A DNA stretch of 64,000 nt from Congeria kusceri (Eukaryota; Mollusca; Bivalvia; Myida; Dreissenidae): the NCBI GenBank assembly GCA_027627225.1, contig JAPFQT010000040.1, positions 806,001 through 870,000 of the forward strand, given 5' to 3'. Positions 23,695-35,775 of this stretch are shown here, piece after piece. The notes beneath the pieces were generated by a model that was not told the DNA's origin, made no database searches, and saw nothing but the letters and a program-made list of their open reading frames with translations. Every line of letters begins with the position of its first letter. Positions within the stretch are counted from its first letter, which is position 1. The position numbers and the translations under genes were made by a program.

Positions 23695-24112
23695 TTTTTA
23701 GCTCGAATTTTCGAAAAAAGGCAAGCTATTTTACTCCCCCGGCGTCGGTGTCGGCGTCGTCGTCCGTCTAGGTTCAAGTTTTTCGATAAGCTTTTTTCTC
23801 AGGAATGGCTCGAGGGATAACTTATTCATACTTCAAACATGTATTCCCCCTGTTATAATGAACCCATAGGCCAAGTTTGGTAACCCTAGTTAACTCTAGT
23901 CGTTTTACACATCGAAACTTATAGTGCAAGCAATTTGGATAGGTTTAAGTTTTTCGGAAAGTTTCTACCTCAGGAATAGCTTGAGGGATTTTTTTTCAAA
24001 CTTAAAACATTTTTGGCCCTTACTATCCAAACAGTGTTTTTAGAAAAATGCTAGTTACTCTCACAAGTACAAGACAAGTCGAGCGCGCTGTCCTCCGACA
24101 GCTCCTGTTATT
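23695..24112 (+). repeat. Hairpin-ended dispersed element in duplication copy 2
   Basis: Counterpart of 2790-3225. It starts 'tttttagctcgaattttcg' and ends 'gtcgagcgcgctgtcctccgacagctcctg', with a GCTGTC-CTCC-GACAGC hairpin. Confidence 0.6.
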
Positions 24113-24267
24113 GAATTGGACAGCATTGTTAGTACCCGGTGACAAAAATAACTAGATAATGTTTTCATTAGCCACATGTAGAAACATTGGTTTCTGGTGA
24201 AAATGTTACAGTTATAACAAGAACATTCGTAGTTTTGTCAACATATATGTGTTTTTTAAATGTTGTT

Positions 24268-24815
24268 CAGGGCCCGTATTCGCCCGTCTAGTCTAAGACT
24301 TAAGAAGTAATAATAAAGAATATTATTGACACTGGTCTGTTCAGAGAAAGCTGTTAATCTGAATCTGAGTTCTTTATTTGTAACGATTTGTTTAAGTGTG
24401 TATGTACGATCATTCAAATCAATTTTTTAATAAACATATAAAAGTGACAAAATAACTTGTAAGCTGACAAATATCGAATGAGTCAACAAATATGATTGTC
24501 GACTTTTGCATAGTTTATTAGTGTTGTGTAACCTAAAACGTCGCGTCAACGTGTATACAACCAGTATGCGTTTTTCAACAATAGTTCGTATTAACTTCTC
24601 TTTCATTTTAAATCGATGTATCAGGTAATTAACTTTATCGGGTTGTTTAATTTATGCAAATATATATGTTGTAAAATCGAACATACACTCTTTAATGACA
24701 ATAGCGACATTGGTACCCAGCATATTTGCGAACGCAGAAGTATTTTTATTGAGTCTGAGTCTATTCTTTATTCTAAAGTCTAAGAATAGGTTGGTGAATA
24801 ATGGCTTAGATGCCA
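24268..24815. mobile_element. MITE with GGGCCCGTATTCGCC TIRs (paralogue of 3355-4005)
   Basis: Left GGGCCCGTATTCGCCCGTCT and right AAAGTCTAAGAATAGG followed by TTGGTGAATAA. It is shorter than its paralogue because of internal deletions (about 550 against 650 bp). Confidence 0.65.
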
Positions 24816-24984
24816 GATTCATAATTATTTCAAGAAATCTGGTTTTGATAATTTTTTTTTATTTACAATCAAGTATAAGTGTCGAAAATCGAGTTTTAGT
24901 GATTTCGGAAGAAAAAGGGCAATTGTAAACTCAATGTCGGAATCAGAAGACGTGGGTAACTTGAGATGTTACAAATTATTACTT

Positions 24985-25272
24985 CGACTATTCACCGACT
25001 AGTCTGAGCTATTCTACTCACCCGTTTGCCTTCGTCGGCATAATGCTCTATTCAATTGAAGTTCACAAATGTCTTCAGGATCATTATATAAGGTCATTGG
25101 CCTTTTTGTACTTATGTAAATGCTTGTGTGCATGCCCATTTCTCTGTAACTACTACAGATCTTCAGCTGAAACATCCCACATATCTTCGGGGTCATTATG
25201 TAAGGTCACTGACCAAGGCACATAGCTCGAACAAAGAAGTATGGATAGTCGAGTGCGCTGTCCTAAGACAGC
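24985..25272 (+). mobile_element. Short hairpin-ended element inserted in duplication copy 2
   Basis: It starts 'cttcgactattcaccgactagtctgagcta' (hairpin) and ends 'gtcgagtgcgctgtcctaagacagctcttg'. Copy 1 of the segmental duplication at 4360-4385 reads straight through without it ('gattatttttgtaatgcattc'), so its borders can be read by comparison. There are no TIRs and no long target duplication. Confidence 0.6.
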
Positions 25273-25339
25273 TCTTGTTTTTGTGATGCATTCGCGTGCA
25301 TTGTGTTGCAGACCTTGCACATGAGAACAAATAGAAATC

Positions 25340-26600
25340 ATAGATAATAACTTTCCTTTAATTTGAAGCTCGAGAGGCCGTTTTTTTAAAACTGATATTA
25401 GTTTTTACGCATACCACACGCATATTCGTTATTGCTCGGTATTTTACTTCTCTATGATCAGAAACATACAAAGAAATCATTTCATCATCAAAAACTGAAA
25501 TATATCCTTAGATATTAATGAACATTTTCTTAAAATTGTTCGTTTGTTCTTATTAAGATTTCATTTGTTAATTCTACGAAAACTGACATTGAACTCATAC
25601 TCGTATTATCAGACATCTTTTCACAATATTAAGATTATTTTCATAACAAAAATGCACGTACCCATTAACAGCAGTTAATAATAAGTTAATAATTAATCAA
25701 CAGCACACAGCCATTTAAATATAAAATAAAATCTTATGAAATATGACGATTTTAAGGTTAAGATTTTAATTAGGATGTTTCTGGAATACGGCCGCTAATA
25801 ATCAAATAAAAAAGATGCAAGATAAATATCAGTTATCTTCATTGTGTTGCAGCGATAATATTTTATATTATTATCATGGAATTATTAATTGTGAAATAAA
25901 ATGGTAGAAATGTACGTTGTTATGTTTGTTCACTTAAAATCCCATGTTTTCAATTATTTCAATAATTAGTAGTAGTAGTGACCAGTAGTCAGTAGTTTCG
26001 AGTAAACTAGTTCAATCAGCGTAATTCGTTCTGTTACCAAAAACTAATCCATGTTTCACTTTAAATCAGTTCGAGATTTAAATTGACCATTGGCGATTTT
26101 CTGAAGTACATCGAATCACGTTTTCACGTCTTCGTTGTTCTTCGTTACATGTATACAGATGTTTATTTATAATTTTATATTATAAATAATTATATTATTT
26201 ACATGTAATTATAGTTAGCTTATAATTTATATGCCGCGTTTGTATTACGGTATTACTTGTAATATCTTCTATTTGTGTGTAAATTTGTATTTTGATATTT
26301 GTATTTATTTTCTTTGTATTTTTCTATTGTTATGTAGTCGGTACACACAACCAACATGAATCATGTATTTTGTATTTCGATATATTTAAAGAGGATTCGT
26401 TGTTATAATAAATAAATAAATATATTATTTACAGCCTGTGCACGAGTTATTGTTTTCCCCACCTTCGTCGCTTGAAAGTTAACCCATACCAACCCCGGCA
26501 ACAATTGTTTCGTATGTAAAGACATCTTCATGAAATCTGATTGGCCAGTTTTGCCTGCTAAAGCTGTAACATGTAAAGCACGTGCAAGCAGACCGTGACA
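25340..26600. other. AT-rich intergenic DNA, no gene recognised
   Basis: Contains AT-rich tracts including (AATA)n near 26410-26432 and possible degenerate MITE ends near 25690-25800. No exon can be supported. Confidence 0.4.
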
Positions 26601-26610
26601 TTATTGTAAT

Positions 26611-26843
26611 CAGGGGCGTAGCTAGACCAAATGTGACTATACTCGCAGTAAGTTTAGTAATTGTTCTAAACTGTATAAGCATTTATTAATAATGTAAATC
26701 TAAATAATATACAAAACATATTTATTCAAGATGACTGATACAACGTTGTCATTATGATGGTGCGGATTTTTTCGTGCTATTTGGTCTTCTTATCTCTCTG
26801 TAAGCTAAACGTGCTAAAAGAAATGTGCCTAGTTACGCCACTG
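26611..26843. mobile_element. 233-bp hAT-type MITE with 5-bp TSD GTAAT
   Basis: The left end is CAGGGGCGTAGCTAG and the right end is CTAGTTACGCCACTG, inverted complements with a few differences. GTAAT lies immediately outside both ends (26606-26610 and 26844-26848). CAG...CTG termini with this sequence are characteristic of hAT elements; the 5-bp duplication would fit a 5-bp-TSD group. Confidence 0.8.
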
Positions 26844-26848
26844 GTAAT

Positions 26849-28130
26849 CCGATTTGTTTTTACTTTTTCGGGAGAACAATTTTACTCTAATTTGCCCAAA
26901 CATGTTTTCTCTTTAAATTCGGTTATCGCTGATTTTCTTACAATTCTCGCTGGATTTATTACCAATATCATCGTAAACTCTAGGCAGCCCCGGTAAGTTG
27001 ATGTTGTAGCTTCTTCAGCGAAGGGGTTACTCAAGGTATCGAGATTATTCGGCCCCTATATTTATCCGGTCCCTGTTCTAGTAAAACAATTCAGTAGACA
27101 AATCGGCCCTCAGACTTATCGATGCGCATCATGAATGATATGTTTCTTGTATTTAAGAAATTTATATTCATACTAATGATATCTATATTTAATTGAATAA
27201 TGTATTCTCTATTTTATTCATATCAGTTATAACTGTTTACTTACTCACATAAAACGCATACACCCGCACAGGTGAAAATTCCCTGCTATACACTAAAATT
27301 TTCAAATTGAATTATCTCGCTTAAATAGAATTAAAAGAAGTTTAAAGTTATTTATAGCTCACGTCACCTTTGGCTTCAAATTTTAAAAACTTGTTTACTT
27401 TATTTTTGACATAAAAATGACGTTTAAACAAAACAAACGCAATAAAAACAAGCAAAAGAAAGAAACGAAACCATTTGCAGTTCACCATTGCCAACATCGG
27501 TTTAAATTATACAGAATTTAAGGGGAGGGGGGGGGGGGTACTGATGAAAGAAAATCGTTTAGGTAGGATATTTTAGTCAAAACTTAATTTGTTTGGAAAC
27601 CTTGATCGTTTCTCTTTAGATAAGGATAGTTATTTAAAAAAACTATTGTGTTATAAACATTGCCGAGGATACTAAACAGTGGCCGATTTTTTACGTACAT
27701 TTGAGCTAGTAAAATGGACATTTTATACGTTCTTTATTTCCGTTTATTTAGTGACCTTACACTCGTCCATTTTGATTTAAACTTACACGTTAAATGAGTT
27801 TCGAACCCTGGATTATTGATGTGAAGTTTAATTTTGATCAGTTGTGTACAACGTGAGATTACAAAAAAAAACAACCACCAAAGTGGCCGGAATTACGTTC
27901 ATGACCAGTAGTCAGATTTTGTCGTGTGTATTTTTGTATAATTTGCACTTATAACACGAGTTTGAATTTACGAAATCTTGAAAAAAAACAACATTCTACA
28001 TGTATTTACACAACTTTGCACATTTCAAGTTCTTTTCAAACATAATACTGTTTTATGTCGCCATGTTTTGGTAGCATAGGCACATTTTATTTTCAATACA
28101 TACACATTTCTTGTTCTTGTCCCCACATTT
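26849..28130. other. Intergenic, no gene recognised
   Basis: AT-rich. A guanine run of about 14 bases lies near 27524-27538, preceded by AGGGGAGG. No exon, RNA gene or TIR was detected. Confidence 0.4.
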
Positions 28131-28134
28131 TATA

Positions 28135-28745
28135 TGTCACGTGATCCAAAGACGCCAATAAGCATCTGTCTCCTATAGACGCTTTCTTCCGGTTCCAGTC
28201 CATGGGCCGCCAAGTTGACAGGTTTTATCGATCTCGTGCAGACGCATGCCACGCTTCGACGGTGCTCCTGTTTCGAAACGATTGCGGGCACGATGCAGGT
28301 TGCTATCGGATACCGGCAACAGATAAGTCATAACAGAATCACGTATTCACGTTCTTTGAAAGTTAGTTGAGGCAAAGGTTAATAAAATTTGATTATATCT
28401 TTTAACTAGAAAGTTTGAACTCTTCTTAAGCGTCTAATGCATCATTACGTTAAATATACCCTTTCTAAATTGTGTACATAAATGGCAGCTTTAACTCAAA
28501 ATTCGGGTCTGGTGTGTACACGAATTTGACTTTTGATACATAGAAATTTACGTTATTTAGATTAACATTTGATTTTAACTATATACATGTTACAGTCGGA
28601 AAAGATGAGAATTGTTTCATTGAATTCTCAAGCCAAGGCCCTGTCAAATCGGGCGACAAGATGGAAAGGGCGCCCCCAATCTGTCGTCAGGCTTGTCTGG
28701 GTTATGACCTGGGAGTTCAAAGGAATACATACGAGTCTTTTCTGA
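28135..28745 (+). repeat. Leader module of the 23-bp minisatellite cluster, copy 1
   Basis: 'tatgtcacgtgatccaaa...tagacgctttcttccggttccagtc...gatctcgtgcagacgcatgc' and, further on, 'gtcaaatcgggcgacaagatggaaaggg...gggagttcaaaggaa' recur in the same order at 32570-33360. A duplicated leader precedes each half of the cluster. Confidence 0.65.
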
Positions 28746-28939
28746 TGATCATAAAATGGGATGGAAAAAAGATACTAAACCTCAAAATGCCAAAGTTTTA
28801 GTTGTCATTTATGTTTATAATAACAGTGATGATAATACGAGTATATAAAAAATAATTTTTTTTTCACAGTTCCATGTGTCCACAATAATTTTATACAAAG
28901 TGTGTTATTGATTTGTCTATGTATTTCTGCGTTGTGTTT

Positions 28940-29765
28940 CAGATGCGGTGACCGAAGTGCCCGCTATAATGCTGAAGTGCCGTCACTTCGACCTCGACTT
29001 TGACAATGCTTAGGGCAACAAGAAAGCGACGCAGACCAGGCTGGATGCAGACGAAAATTATGGCGGCGATAGCACGAGCTAGTTTTATTTTTATTATGTT
29101 GATGAGACATTTCATACTTAGCAGACGATAGCTGATGCTCGTGCAGAAAGGCTGTCGACATGCAGAGTTCGGTGTGTAAGACGACCGGAAATGGATGCAG
29201 TCGACAATGGATGACGGCGATGAGATAAGCTTAGTGTTATTTTTCTGTTATAAATCTTATCACCATTAGATAAATTACTTCTAAGAAAATGCTTCTTAGT
29301 TGATTCCGTAAGATACTCAGAATCCATTTGCGATTTCGACAATTCAAGCTGGATGCAGACGACAATCTTGCTGCCATGACGACAACGACGCATGCGCAGG
29401 AAATAAAAACCAAATCGATGACTTTGGGCGTAAATTGTGTTGTTTTTTTCGCGTGATATTAAAATATATGCATTGAGTTGCGGTAGAACAACATTATGCT
29501 TATATCGATTAAATTGTTTGTTTTTTCACCAGTGATGCGATTATTTAAATTGTAATTCATTTAAAGTAAACAAGTTATTGAATGGCAGTAACGGTCGATA
29601 AACTCGAACTTTTAGTATTGTTATTGTGATTGTTGGCGAAAATAAATGAACTTTTTGATATACGGTCTACTGTCAGACATTGCAGACTTCAATGTTGAGC
29701 TGGATGCAGACGACGAACTTGCTTCCGTGACGACCATGACGCATGCGCAGGAAACCAATAGAGGA
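28940..29765 (+). repeat. Four short GCTGGATGCAGACGAC modules
   Basis: Related ~100-bp blocks at about 28943-29095, 29125-29245, 29337-29410 and 29690-29765 each contain CTGGATGCAGACGA or a close variant; the last two end in GACGCATGCGCAGGAA. They are separated by AT-rich DNA. The same block follows the tandem arrays at 31190, 32290, 35145 and 36010. These appear to be single-copy versions of the motif that is tandemly expanded downstream. No conserved reading frame. Confidence 0.55.
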
Positions 29766-30094
29766 CATCATGATACTGAAAACCAATTTATTCGAGGAGC
29801 GTGCACAGTAACGCGTTTTTAAGATATTTTAGACTGTTCTTCCTGTTTTTTTCGCATGATAATATATATAATAAAATCATTGCTTTGTGAAAGATAATTA
29901 TCATGTCTTTATATTTAGTACGTTTAATTTCACTAGCTTGTGATTTTTTGGTCATACATTTAAAGATACTGAGCCATGGTAACGATCAGTACACACAACC
30001 TAGAAGTATAGTGTTGTAACTTTGATCGTTAACACTCCAGATTGCCTATTATAATAATGTTTAATTTATTATATGTTAGAAGCCTTTATAGCCC

Positions 30095-31155
30095 CCTTTA
30101 GACGGACAACAATCCCACCCCATTGCCGAAGGCAGCCACACCCTGTTACGGAGGGCAACCACAACCCGTTACCGAGGACAACCACATCCCGTTGCCGACG
30201 ACGACCACACCCTGTTGCCGATGACAACCACACCCCGTTACCGAGGACAACCGCACCCCGTTACAAGCAGCAAAAACACCCCGCTGCCTAGGACAACCTC
30301 ACCCCGTTGTCGACGACATCAACACCCCGTTGCCAACAATAACACCCCGTTACCAACAACAACAACAACCCGTTGCCGAACAACAACAACCCGTTGACAA
30401 CTACAACAACACCCCGTTGCCAACAACAACAACACCCCGTTGCCGAGGACAACAAAATCCCGTTGCCAACAACAACAACATCCCGATACCGAGGACAACC
30501 ACACCCCGTTACCAAGGACAACCACACCCCGTTGCAAACAACAACTCTCCGTTACTAACAACACCCCGTTGCCGAGGACAACATTACCCCGTTACCAGCA
30601 TCCACACCCTGTTGTCAACAACAACACTCCGTTGCTGAAAACAACAGCACCCCGTTTCCAACAGCAGCACCACGTTGCGAACAACAACACCCCGTTGCCA
30701 ACAACAACAACACTTCGCTAACGAGGACAACACCGCGATGCCAACAGCACACACTGTTGCCAACAACACACCCCGTCGCAAACAACAACAACACAACCGG
30801 TTTCCAATTACAACAACACCCCGTTGCCGAGGACAACATTACCCCGTTACCAGCATCCACACCCTGTTGTCAACAACAACACTCCGTTGCTGAAAACAAC
30901 AGCACCCCGTTTCCAACAGCAGCACCACGTTGCGAACAACAACACCCCGTTGCCAACAACAACAACACTTCGCTAACGAGGACAACACCGCGATGCCAAC
31001 AGCACACACTGTTGCCAACAACACACCCCGTCGCAAACAACAACAACACAACCGGTTTCCAACTACAACAACACCCTTTTGTCAACAACAACTTCCCGTT
31101 GCCAACAACAACGACACCCTGTTGTCAACCACAAAAACGCCTCGTTACCGACGAC
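30095..31155 (+). repeat. 23-bp minisatellite A1 (TTGCCGAGGACAACC type), with a 255-bp higher-order duplication
   Basis: Units combine TTGCCGAGGACAACC with ACACCCCG at a 23-bp period, mixed with stretches reduced to CAACAACAACACCCCGTTGC. Positions about 30571-30820 and 30826-31075 are near-identical, offset by exactly 255 bp, which shows a recent block duplication. The many overlapping 60-170-codon frames on both strands are artefacts. Confidence 0.88.
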
Positions 31156-31514
31156 GAGCAACTTAGATTTAGACGACCGGTGTACGATGCAGTGGACAGT
31201 CGGAACTCCAGGCAGAAGACATACAATGACGCATGCGGAAGCGACCAGCTAAGTGCAATAAGACAACAGTAATACAACATAACGTAAGAACAAATACCGT
31301 ACATTTTGATCATCATGTTTTTAGTGTACAATATATTTTCCTGCTATTCGTACGGTATTACAATATCAATTTGTTTTGGCAAAAGAAAAAACTCATACAT
31401 TGTTGTCTGGTAGTTTCATTTAAATAATCCAGATAAAATAGTCAGTTATTCTTTACGGTTAAAATAGTATTATTATTAATCAAATGAACGCACATCAGCT
31501 TGTTTTACACTACA
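31156..31514 (+). repeat. Tail module after A1
   Basis: 'gatttagacgaccggtgtacgatgcagtggacagtcggaactccaggcagaagacatacaatgacgcatgcg' and the following AT-rich DNA through 'gtaagaacaaatac' match the tail after A2 at 32265-32500. A1 plus tail and A2 plus tail are therefore tandem duplicates of a ~1.1-kb unit. Confidence 0.65.
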
Positions 31515-32262
31515 ACCCGATCCCACTGCCGAATACAATACCGAATACAACCCGTTTCCGAGGACAACCACACCCCGTTGTCGAGGACAACAACGTCTTG
31601 TTACCGAGGACAACCACACCCCGCTGCCCCGCTGCCGACGACACCCACACCCCGCTGCCGACGACAACCACATCCCGTTGCGGAGGACAACCACATCCCG
31701 CTGCCGACGACACCCACACCCCGCTGCCGACGACACCCACACCCCGCTGCCGACGACACCCACACCCCGTTGCCGACGACACCCACACCCCGTTGCCGAC
31801 GACACCACACCCCGCTTCCGACGACACCCACACCCCGCTGCCGACGACAATCACATCCCGTTGCTGAGGACAACCACACCCCGCTGCCGACGACACCCAC
31901 ACCCAGCTGCCGACGACACCCACACCCCGCTGCCGACGACACCCACACCCCGTTACGGAAGACAACCAAACCCCGTTACCGAGGACAACCTTATCCCGTT
32001 ACACAGGACAACCACACCCTGTTGCATAGGACAACCACGTCCCGTTTCATTGGACAACCACGCCAACAAGAACAACACCCCGTTCCCAGCAACAACAACA
32101 CCCCGTTCCAACAACACCCCGTTGCCAACAACACCCCGTTGCCAACAACACCCTGTTGCCGCGGGCAATCACACCCTGTTGCCGAGGACAATCATACTCC
32201 GTTGCCGAGGACAATCAAACCCCGTTGCCGAGGACAAACATACCACGCTGCCGACGACAGCA
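31515..32262 (+). repeat. 23-bp minisatellite A2 (CTGCCGACGACACCC type)
   Basis: Highly regular 23-bp units of CTGCCGACGACACCC plus ACACCCCG, about 32 copies, flanked by older CTGTTGCCGAGGACAA-type units. The 331-codon open frame over 31500-32495 (His-, Pro- and Thr-rich) results from stop-free units and runs on into the non-repeat tail; I do not regard it as a gene. Confidence 0.88.
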
Positions 32263-32560
32263 CTGTTCGTTTTAGACGATCTGTATACAATGCACTGGAC
32301 AGCCAGAACTCGATGCAGACGACTTGCAATGACGCATGCGCAAGCGACCATTTAAGTACAATGACACCACAAAAACAGAACGTAAGAACAAATACAGTAA
32401 ATGTCGATCATATATTGTTTGCTTTACAATATATTTTCCAGCTTTTCATACGGATATACAATATTATTTTGTTTAGGCACAAGACAAAAACTTAGTTTTA
32501 TTTTAATGCTCCTGATAAAAGTGTCAGTTCTTTTTTTAATAAAGAAAAAATTGCTTGTTT
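32263..32560 (+). repeat. Tail module after A2
   Basis: Paralogue of 31156-31514, containing 'ctggacagccagaactcgatgcagacgac' and GACGCATGCGCAAGCGACC, then AT-rich DNA including 'gtaagaacaaatacag'. Confidence 0.6.
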
Positions 32561-32569
32561 TAAACCCCC

Positions 32570-33365
32570 ACATTTATATGTCACGTGATCCAAAACATAC
32601 GTTCATCGGTCTTCTATAGACGCTTTCTTCCGGTTGCAGTCTTTGGGCAGCCAAGTTGACAAGTTTCATCGATCTCGTGCAGACGCATTCCGCGCTTCAA
32701 CGGTGCTCCTGTTTCCAAACGATTGCGGGAACGAGGCCGGTTGCTATTGGATCCGAGAACCAGATAAGTCTTAACGACATCACGTATTCACGTTATTTGC
32801 GAGTCTAAGTCTGTATTAAAGTCACTGCCTCTCAAATAAAACTTATTAAGGAAAATGTTTAATAAATTTTAACTAGAAATTGTGACACCTTAAGCATTGA
32901 ATGTGTAATCTATTAGTTTAAACGTATTTATTTTAGCTCGATTGTGTCGAAAGCCAGATGCTTATTGAGACATTTTCGAGTCCGTGTCCTTGGTAGACCC
33001 AGTACTTGGTGTCTCTTTACGAAGGATCATTCGAACGCTCCCGAGTAGGGATCGAACTCACGACCATTACACCTCTATAAATCCGTAAATATACACTTTC
33101 CAATTTGACCTTTTGTACGCAAGTGGCAGTTATGACTCAAAATTCGGGATCGGGTGTAAATAGAATGTGTTTTTTCTGTGTAATTACCATAAAACATTTT
33201 TTAAACTATATTTAATCTAAAATTAGGAAAAGAGGGGTGTTTGTTTCTGTGTATTGTCAACCCAAGACCCGGTCAAATCAGGCGACAAAATGGAAAGGCG
33301 CCCCACCCTTCCGTTTGGCTGGCCAGGGTCCTGGCCTGAGAGTTCAAAGGGATAAATCTTTTCTG
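32570..33365 (+). repeat. Leader module copy 2, with a SINE insertion
   Basis: Repeats the leader at 28135-28745. Within it, 32938-33075 is a minus-strand tRNA-derived SINE (rc contains GTGAGTTCGATCCCTACTCG) that is missing from copy 1, giving another empty-site pair. Confidence 0.6.
32938..33075 (-). mobile_element. tRNA-derived SINE
   Basis: The minus strand reads GTCGTGAGTTCGATCCCTAC (B-box-like), then 'tcgggagcgttcgaatgatcc', 'agacaccaagtactgggtct' and 'gtctcaataagcat'. Body and tail match 49385-49490. It is the best-preserved SINE in the window. Confidence 0.65.
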
Positions 33366-33644
33366 ACAATCTAAACATTGGGTTTGACAAAACTTTAAGA
33401 TACTTGTGTGCAAAGTTAAGTTGCCAGTTTTAGTTGCCATTTGCTTTAATTATAATAATAATAAAAAAATCTGGCTGTCGATTAATGTTCTATAGCAATA
33501 AACACTATGTCGTATAAAACAACACTTTGGCATGCAATAAAATATACAATAAATATTTATTTCAGATTTATATCCAGATCGATCTATATGCTGCTTAAGT
33601 GTCGTTTCTCCGAGCCCGATTCCGACGACAGTCGGAGCTCCGTT

Positions 33645-34062
33645 TTACTCCATGCAGGCGACATCTAGAGATTGGTGCAGACGACATCTAGAGACTGGTG
33701 CAGGCGACAACTAGAGATTGGTGCAGGCGACAACTAGAGACTGGTGCAGACGACATCTAGAGACTGGTGCAGGCGACATCTAGAGACTGGTGCAGGCGAC
33801 AACTAGAGACTTGTGCAGACGACAACTAGAGATTGGTGCGTGCAGACGACAACTAGAGATTAGTGCGTGCAGACGACAACTAGAGATTGGAGCGTGCAGA
33901 CGACGACTAGAGATTGGTGCGTGCAGACGACAACTAGATATTGGTGCGTGCAGACGACAACAAGAGATTGGTACGTGCAGACGACAACTAGAGATTGGTG
34001 CAAACGACAACTAGATATTGGAATACGGCAACTAGCGATCGGTGCAGACGACACTGGATGGC
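33645..34062 (+). repeat. 23-bp minisatellite A3 (GTGCAGACGACAAC type)
   Basis: About 17 units of GTGCAGACGACAAC plus TAGAGATTG. The first half has the 23-bp period; later units add an extra 'gtgc', making 27 bp. The array begins about 80 bp after a TTTCAG (33560-33565). Confidence 0.9.
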
Positions 34063-34485
34063 TACGATAAGTTGTATTCTTAAACTGTTGATGAGAATTT
34101 TCAGGCAATGCTCAAGTCAACAAGAACTCTATGCAGACGACATCCGAGCAGAGTTTGAGGCAGACGACAACCAGAAGCCAAATGCAATCGATAATGAAGG
34201 ACAACGAAAAACAGCTAAGTATTATTTTTAAGTTAGAAACCAGTAAATGACATTTTTATAAGTAGAAGAGCAAATTGGCGTTTTTCGTCACTTTCCTTTA
34301 TTTCAGATGTTGCGAGTCTCGTCCCATTTTCAAGATACTTAACTCTATTTTCAAAATTTAAAATGTAACTTCTAAATATATGCATCTCACTTGTTTGCAG
34401 TCACCCGTTAGATCCACAAAATACATTTCCGATTAGAACAAAAGCTCATGTAAATTCCATTTACAATTAATTTCAGCAATACATT
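34063..34485 (+). repeat. Inter-array module after A3
   Basis: Contains two degenerate units ('ctatgcagacgacatccgagcag', 'gaggcagacgacaaccagaag'), then AT-rich DNA with TTTCAG at 34301-34306 and 34471-34476. Confidence 0.45.
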
Positions 34486-34489
34486 AAAT

Positions 34490-35120
34490 GCAGCAGTCTT
34501 TAGTAGCAGACAACAAACAGACCCCTATGCAGACAATAAACAGACTACGATGCTGACAACAATCAGACCATGATACATGACAACAATAGGACCATGATGC
34601 TAACAACAAACATACCATTATGCTGACAACAAACAGACCTTGATACAGACCACAAACAACAAACATACCACAATGCAGACGATGCTGACCGCAAACAGAC
34701 TATGATGCTAACAGCAAACAGACCACGATGCAGACAATCAACAGACCACGATGCAGACAACAAACAGACCACGATGCTGACCGCAAATAGACTATGATGC
34801 TTACAACAAACAGACCACGATGCATACAACAAACAGACCACGATGCTGACACAGAACACGATGCAGACAACAAACAGGACACTTTGCAGACAACGATGCA
34901 GACCACAGCCAGACCACGGTGCAGACAACAGCCAGACCACAGCCAGACCACGATGCGGACAACAAATAAACCACGATGTAGACAAAAAACAGACCACGAT
35001 GCAGACAACCAACAGACAACGATACTGATAACAAACAGACCACGATGCTGACAACGAACAGATGATGGTGCTGACAACAACCAGACCACGATGCAGACAA
35101 CAAACAGAACACAATACCTT
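34490..35120 (+). repeat. 23-bp minisatellite A4 (ATGCAGACAACAAA type)
   Basis: About 27 units of ATGCAGACAACAAA plus CAGACCACG. Variants with 'atgctgacaacaaacag' alternate. Overlapping Cys/Ser/Val-rich frames on the minus strand (up to 183 codons) are artefacts of TTGTCTGCATCGTGG repeats. Confidence 0.9.
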
Positions 35121-35560
35121 TGTTCAGACAATGCCGACTACAAACCGAGCTGGATGCAGATGGCAATCTTGCTTCCATGACGATAATGCGCAGCAAACCA
35201 ATGGATGACCACATCATGACAACGAAAACCAAGCGATTTGACTATTATGGACAGTAAAGCGTTTGTTTTATTTTAAACTGTATTTTTCCTTTTAATCACG
35301 TGATAATGATATAAAATCCTTGATATGCGGAAGAGTAACTTTAATGATGAGAAATTTCAGTGATTCTTTAATTTTAATAAATCAAATGAACGACAGCAAC
35401 AATCAATATTACACTCGCAATAAAATTACTGTAATTCTGATAAGGACAGCTTATGGTGGCAATAAAAACAGAAGCATATTTTTATTTTGCAGCAATAAAT
35501 CTATAGGTCTTTGTAAAATATTTTTGTTTAAAATGTGTTCCATTTCCATTTCTTTAGTAG
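35121..35560 (+). repeat. Tail module after A4 and AT-rich spacer
   Basis: 'gagctggatgcagatggcaatcttgcttccatgacgataatgcgcag' matches 29337-29405 and 29697-29755, including the following 'accaatngangac..atcatga'. The rest is AT-rich. Confidence 0.5.
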
Positions 35561-35564
35561 CAGA

Positions 35565-35775
35565 CAACGATCATACAATGATGCTGACAACGGACCACGA
35601 AACAGACAACACAAAGATCCCGATGCAGGAAACAGTTTACGATGCAGGCAACAAACAGACCACGATGCTGACAACAAAAAGACAACGATGCAGACAACAA
35701 ACGGACCACGATGCAGACAACAAGACCACGATGCAGACAACGAACAGACAACGATGCTGACAATAAACATAAGTG
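35565..35775 (+). repeat. 23-bp minisatellite A5 (same subtype as A4)
   Basis: About nine units of ATGCAGACAACAAA plus CAGACCACG. It is separated from A4 by ~450 bp of spacer, which implies duplication or interruption of one array. Confidence 0.88.

Larger units (their letters stand above)
21840..25330 (+). repeat. Segmental duplication, copy 2 (paralogous to 690-4440)
   Basis: Same block order as 690-4440: opening with GTCGTCTGCACG (about 21895), block ending at about 22590, 31-bp array to about 23575, hairpin-ended element at about 23695-24112, TIR element 24268-24815, tail with 'gatttcggaagaaaaagggcaatt'. It lacks the 215-bp MITE found in copy 1 but carries an additional hairpin-ended element at 24985-25272. 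No gene is supported inside; the 111-codon minus frame at 21943-22278 lies entirely in the repeat. Confidence 0.75.

Noticed and set aside
27520..27540. G-run as a G-quadruplex or telomere-like site
   Set aside because: A single homopolymer run with no repeated GGG pattern; may also be an assembly artefact.
31500..32495. 331-codon open frame rich in His, Pro, Thr and Arg
   Set aside because: It is a translation of 23-bp units lacking stops; overlapping frames are open on both strands over the same DNA, and no splice or start context supports it.
34484..35232. Cys-rich minus-strand frames up to 183 codons
   Set aside because: Product of the 23-bp TTGTCTGCATCGTGG repeat; three frames are simultaneously open.
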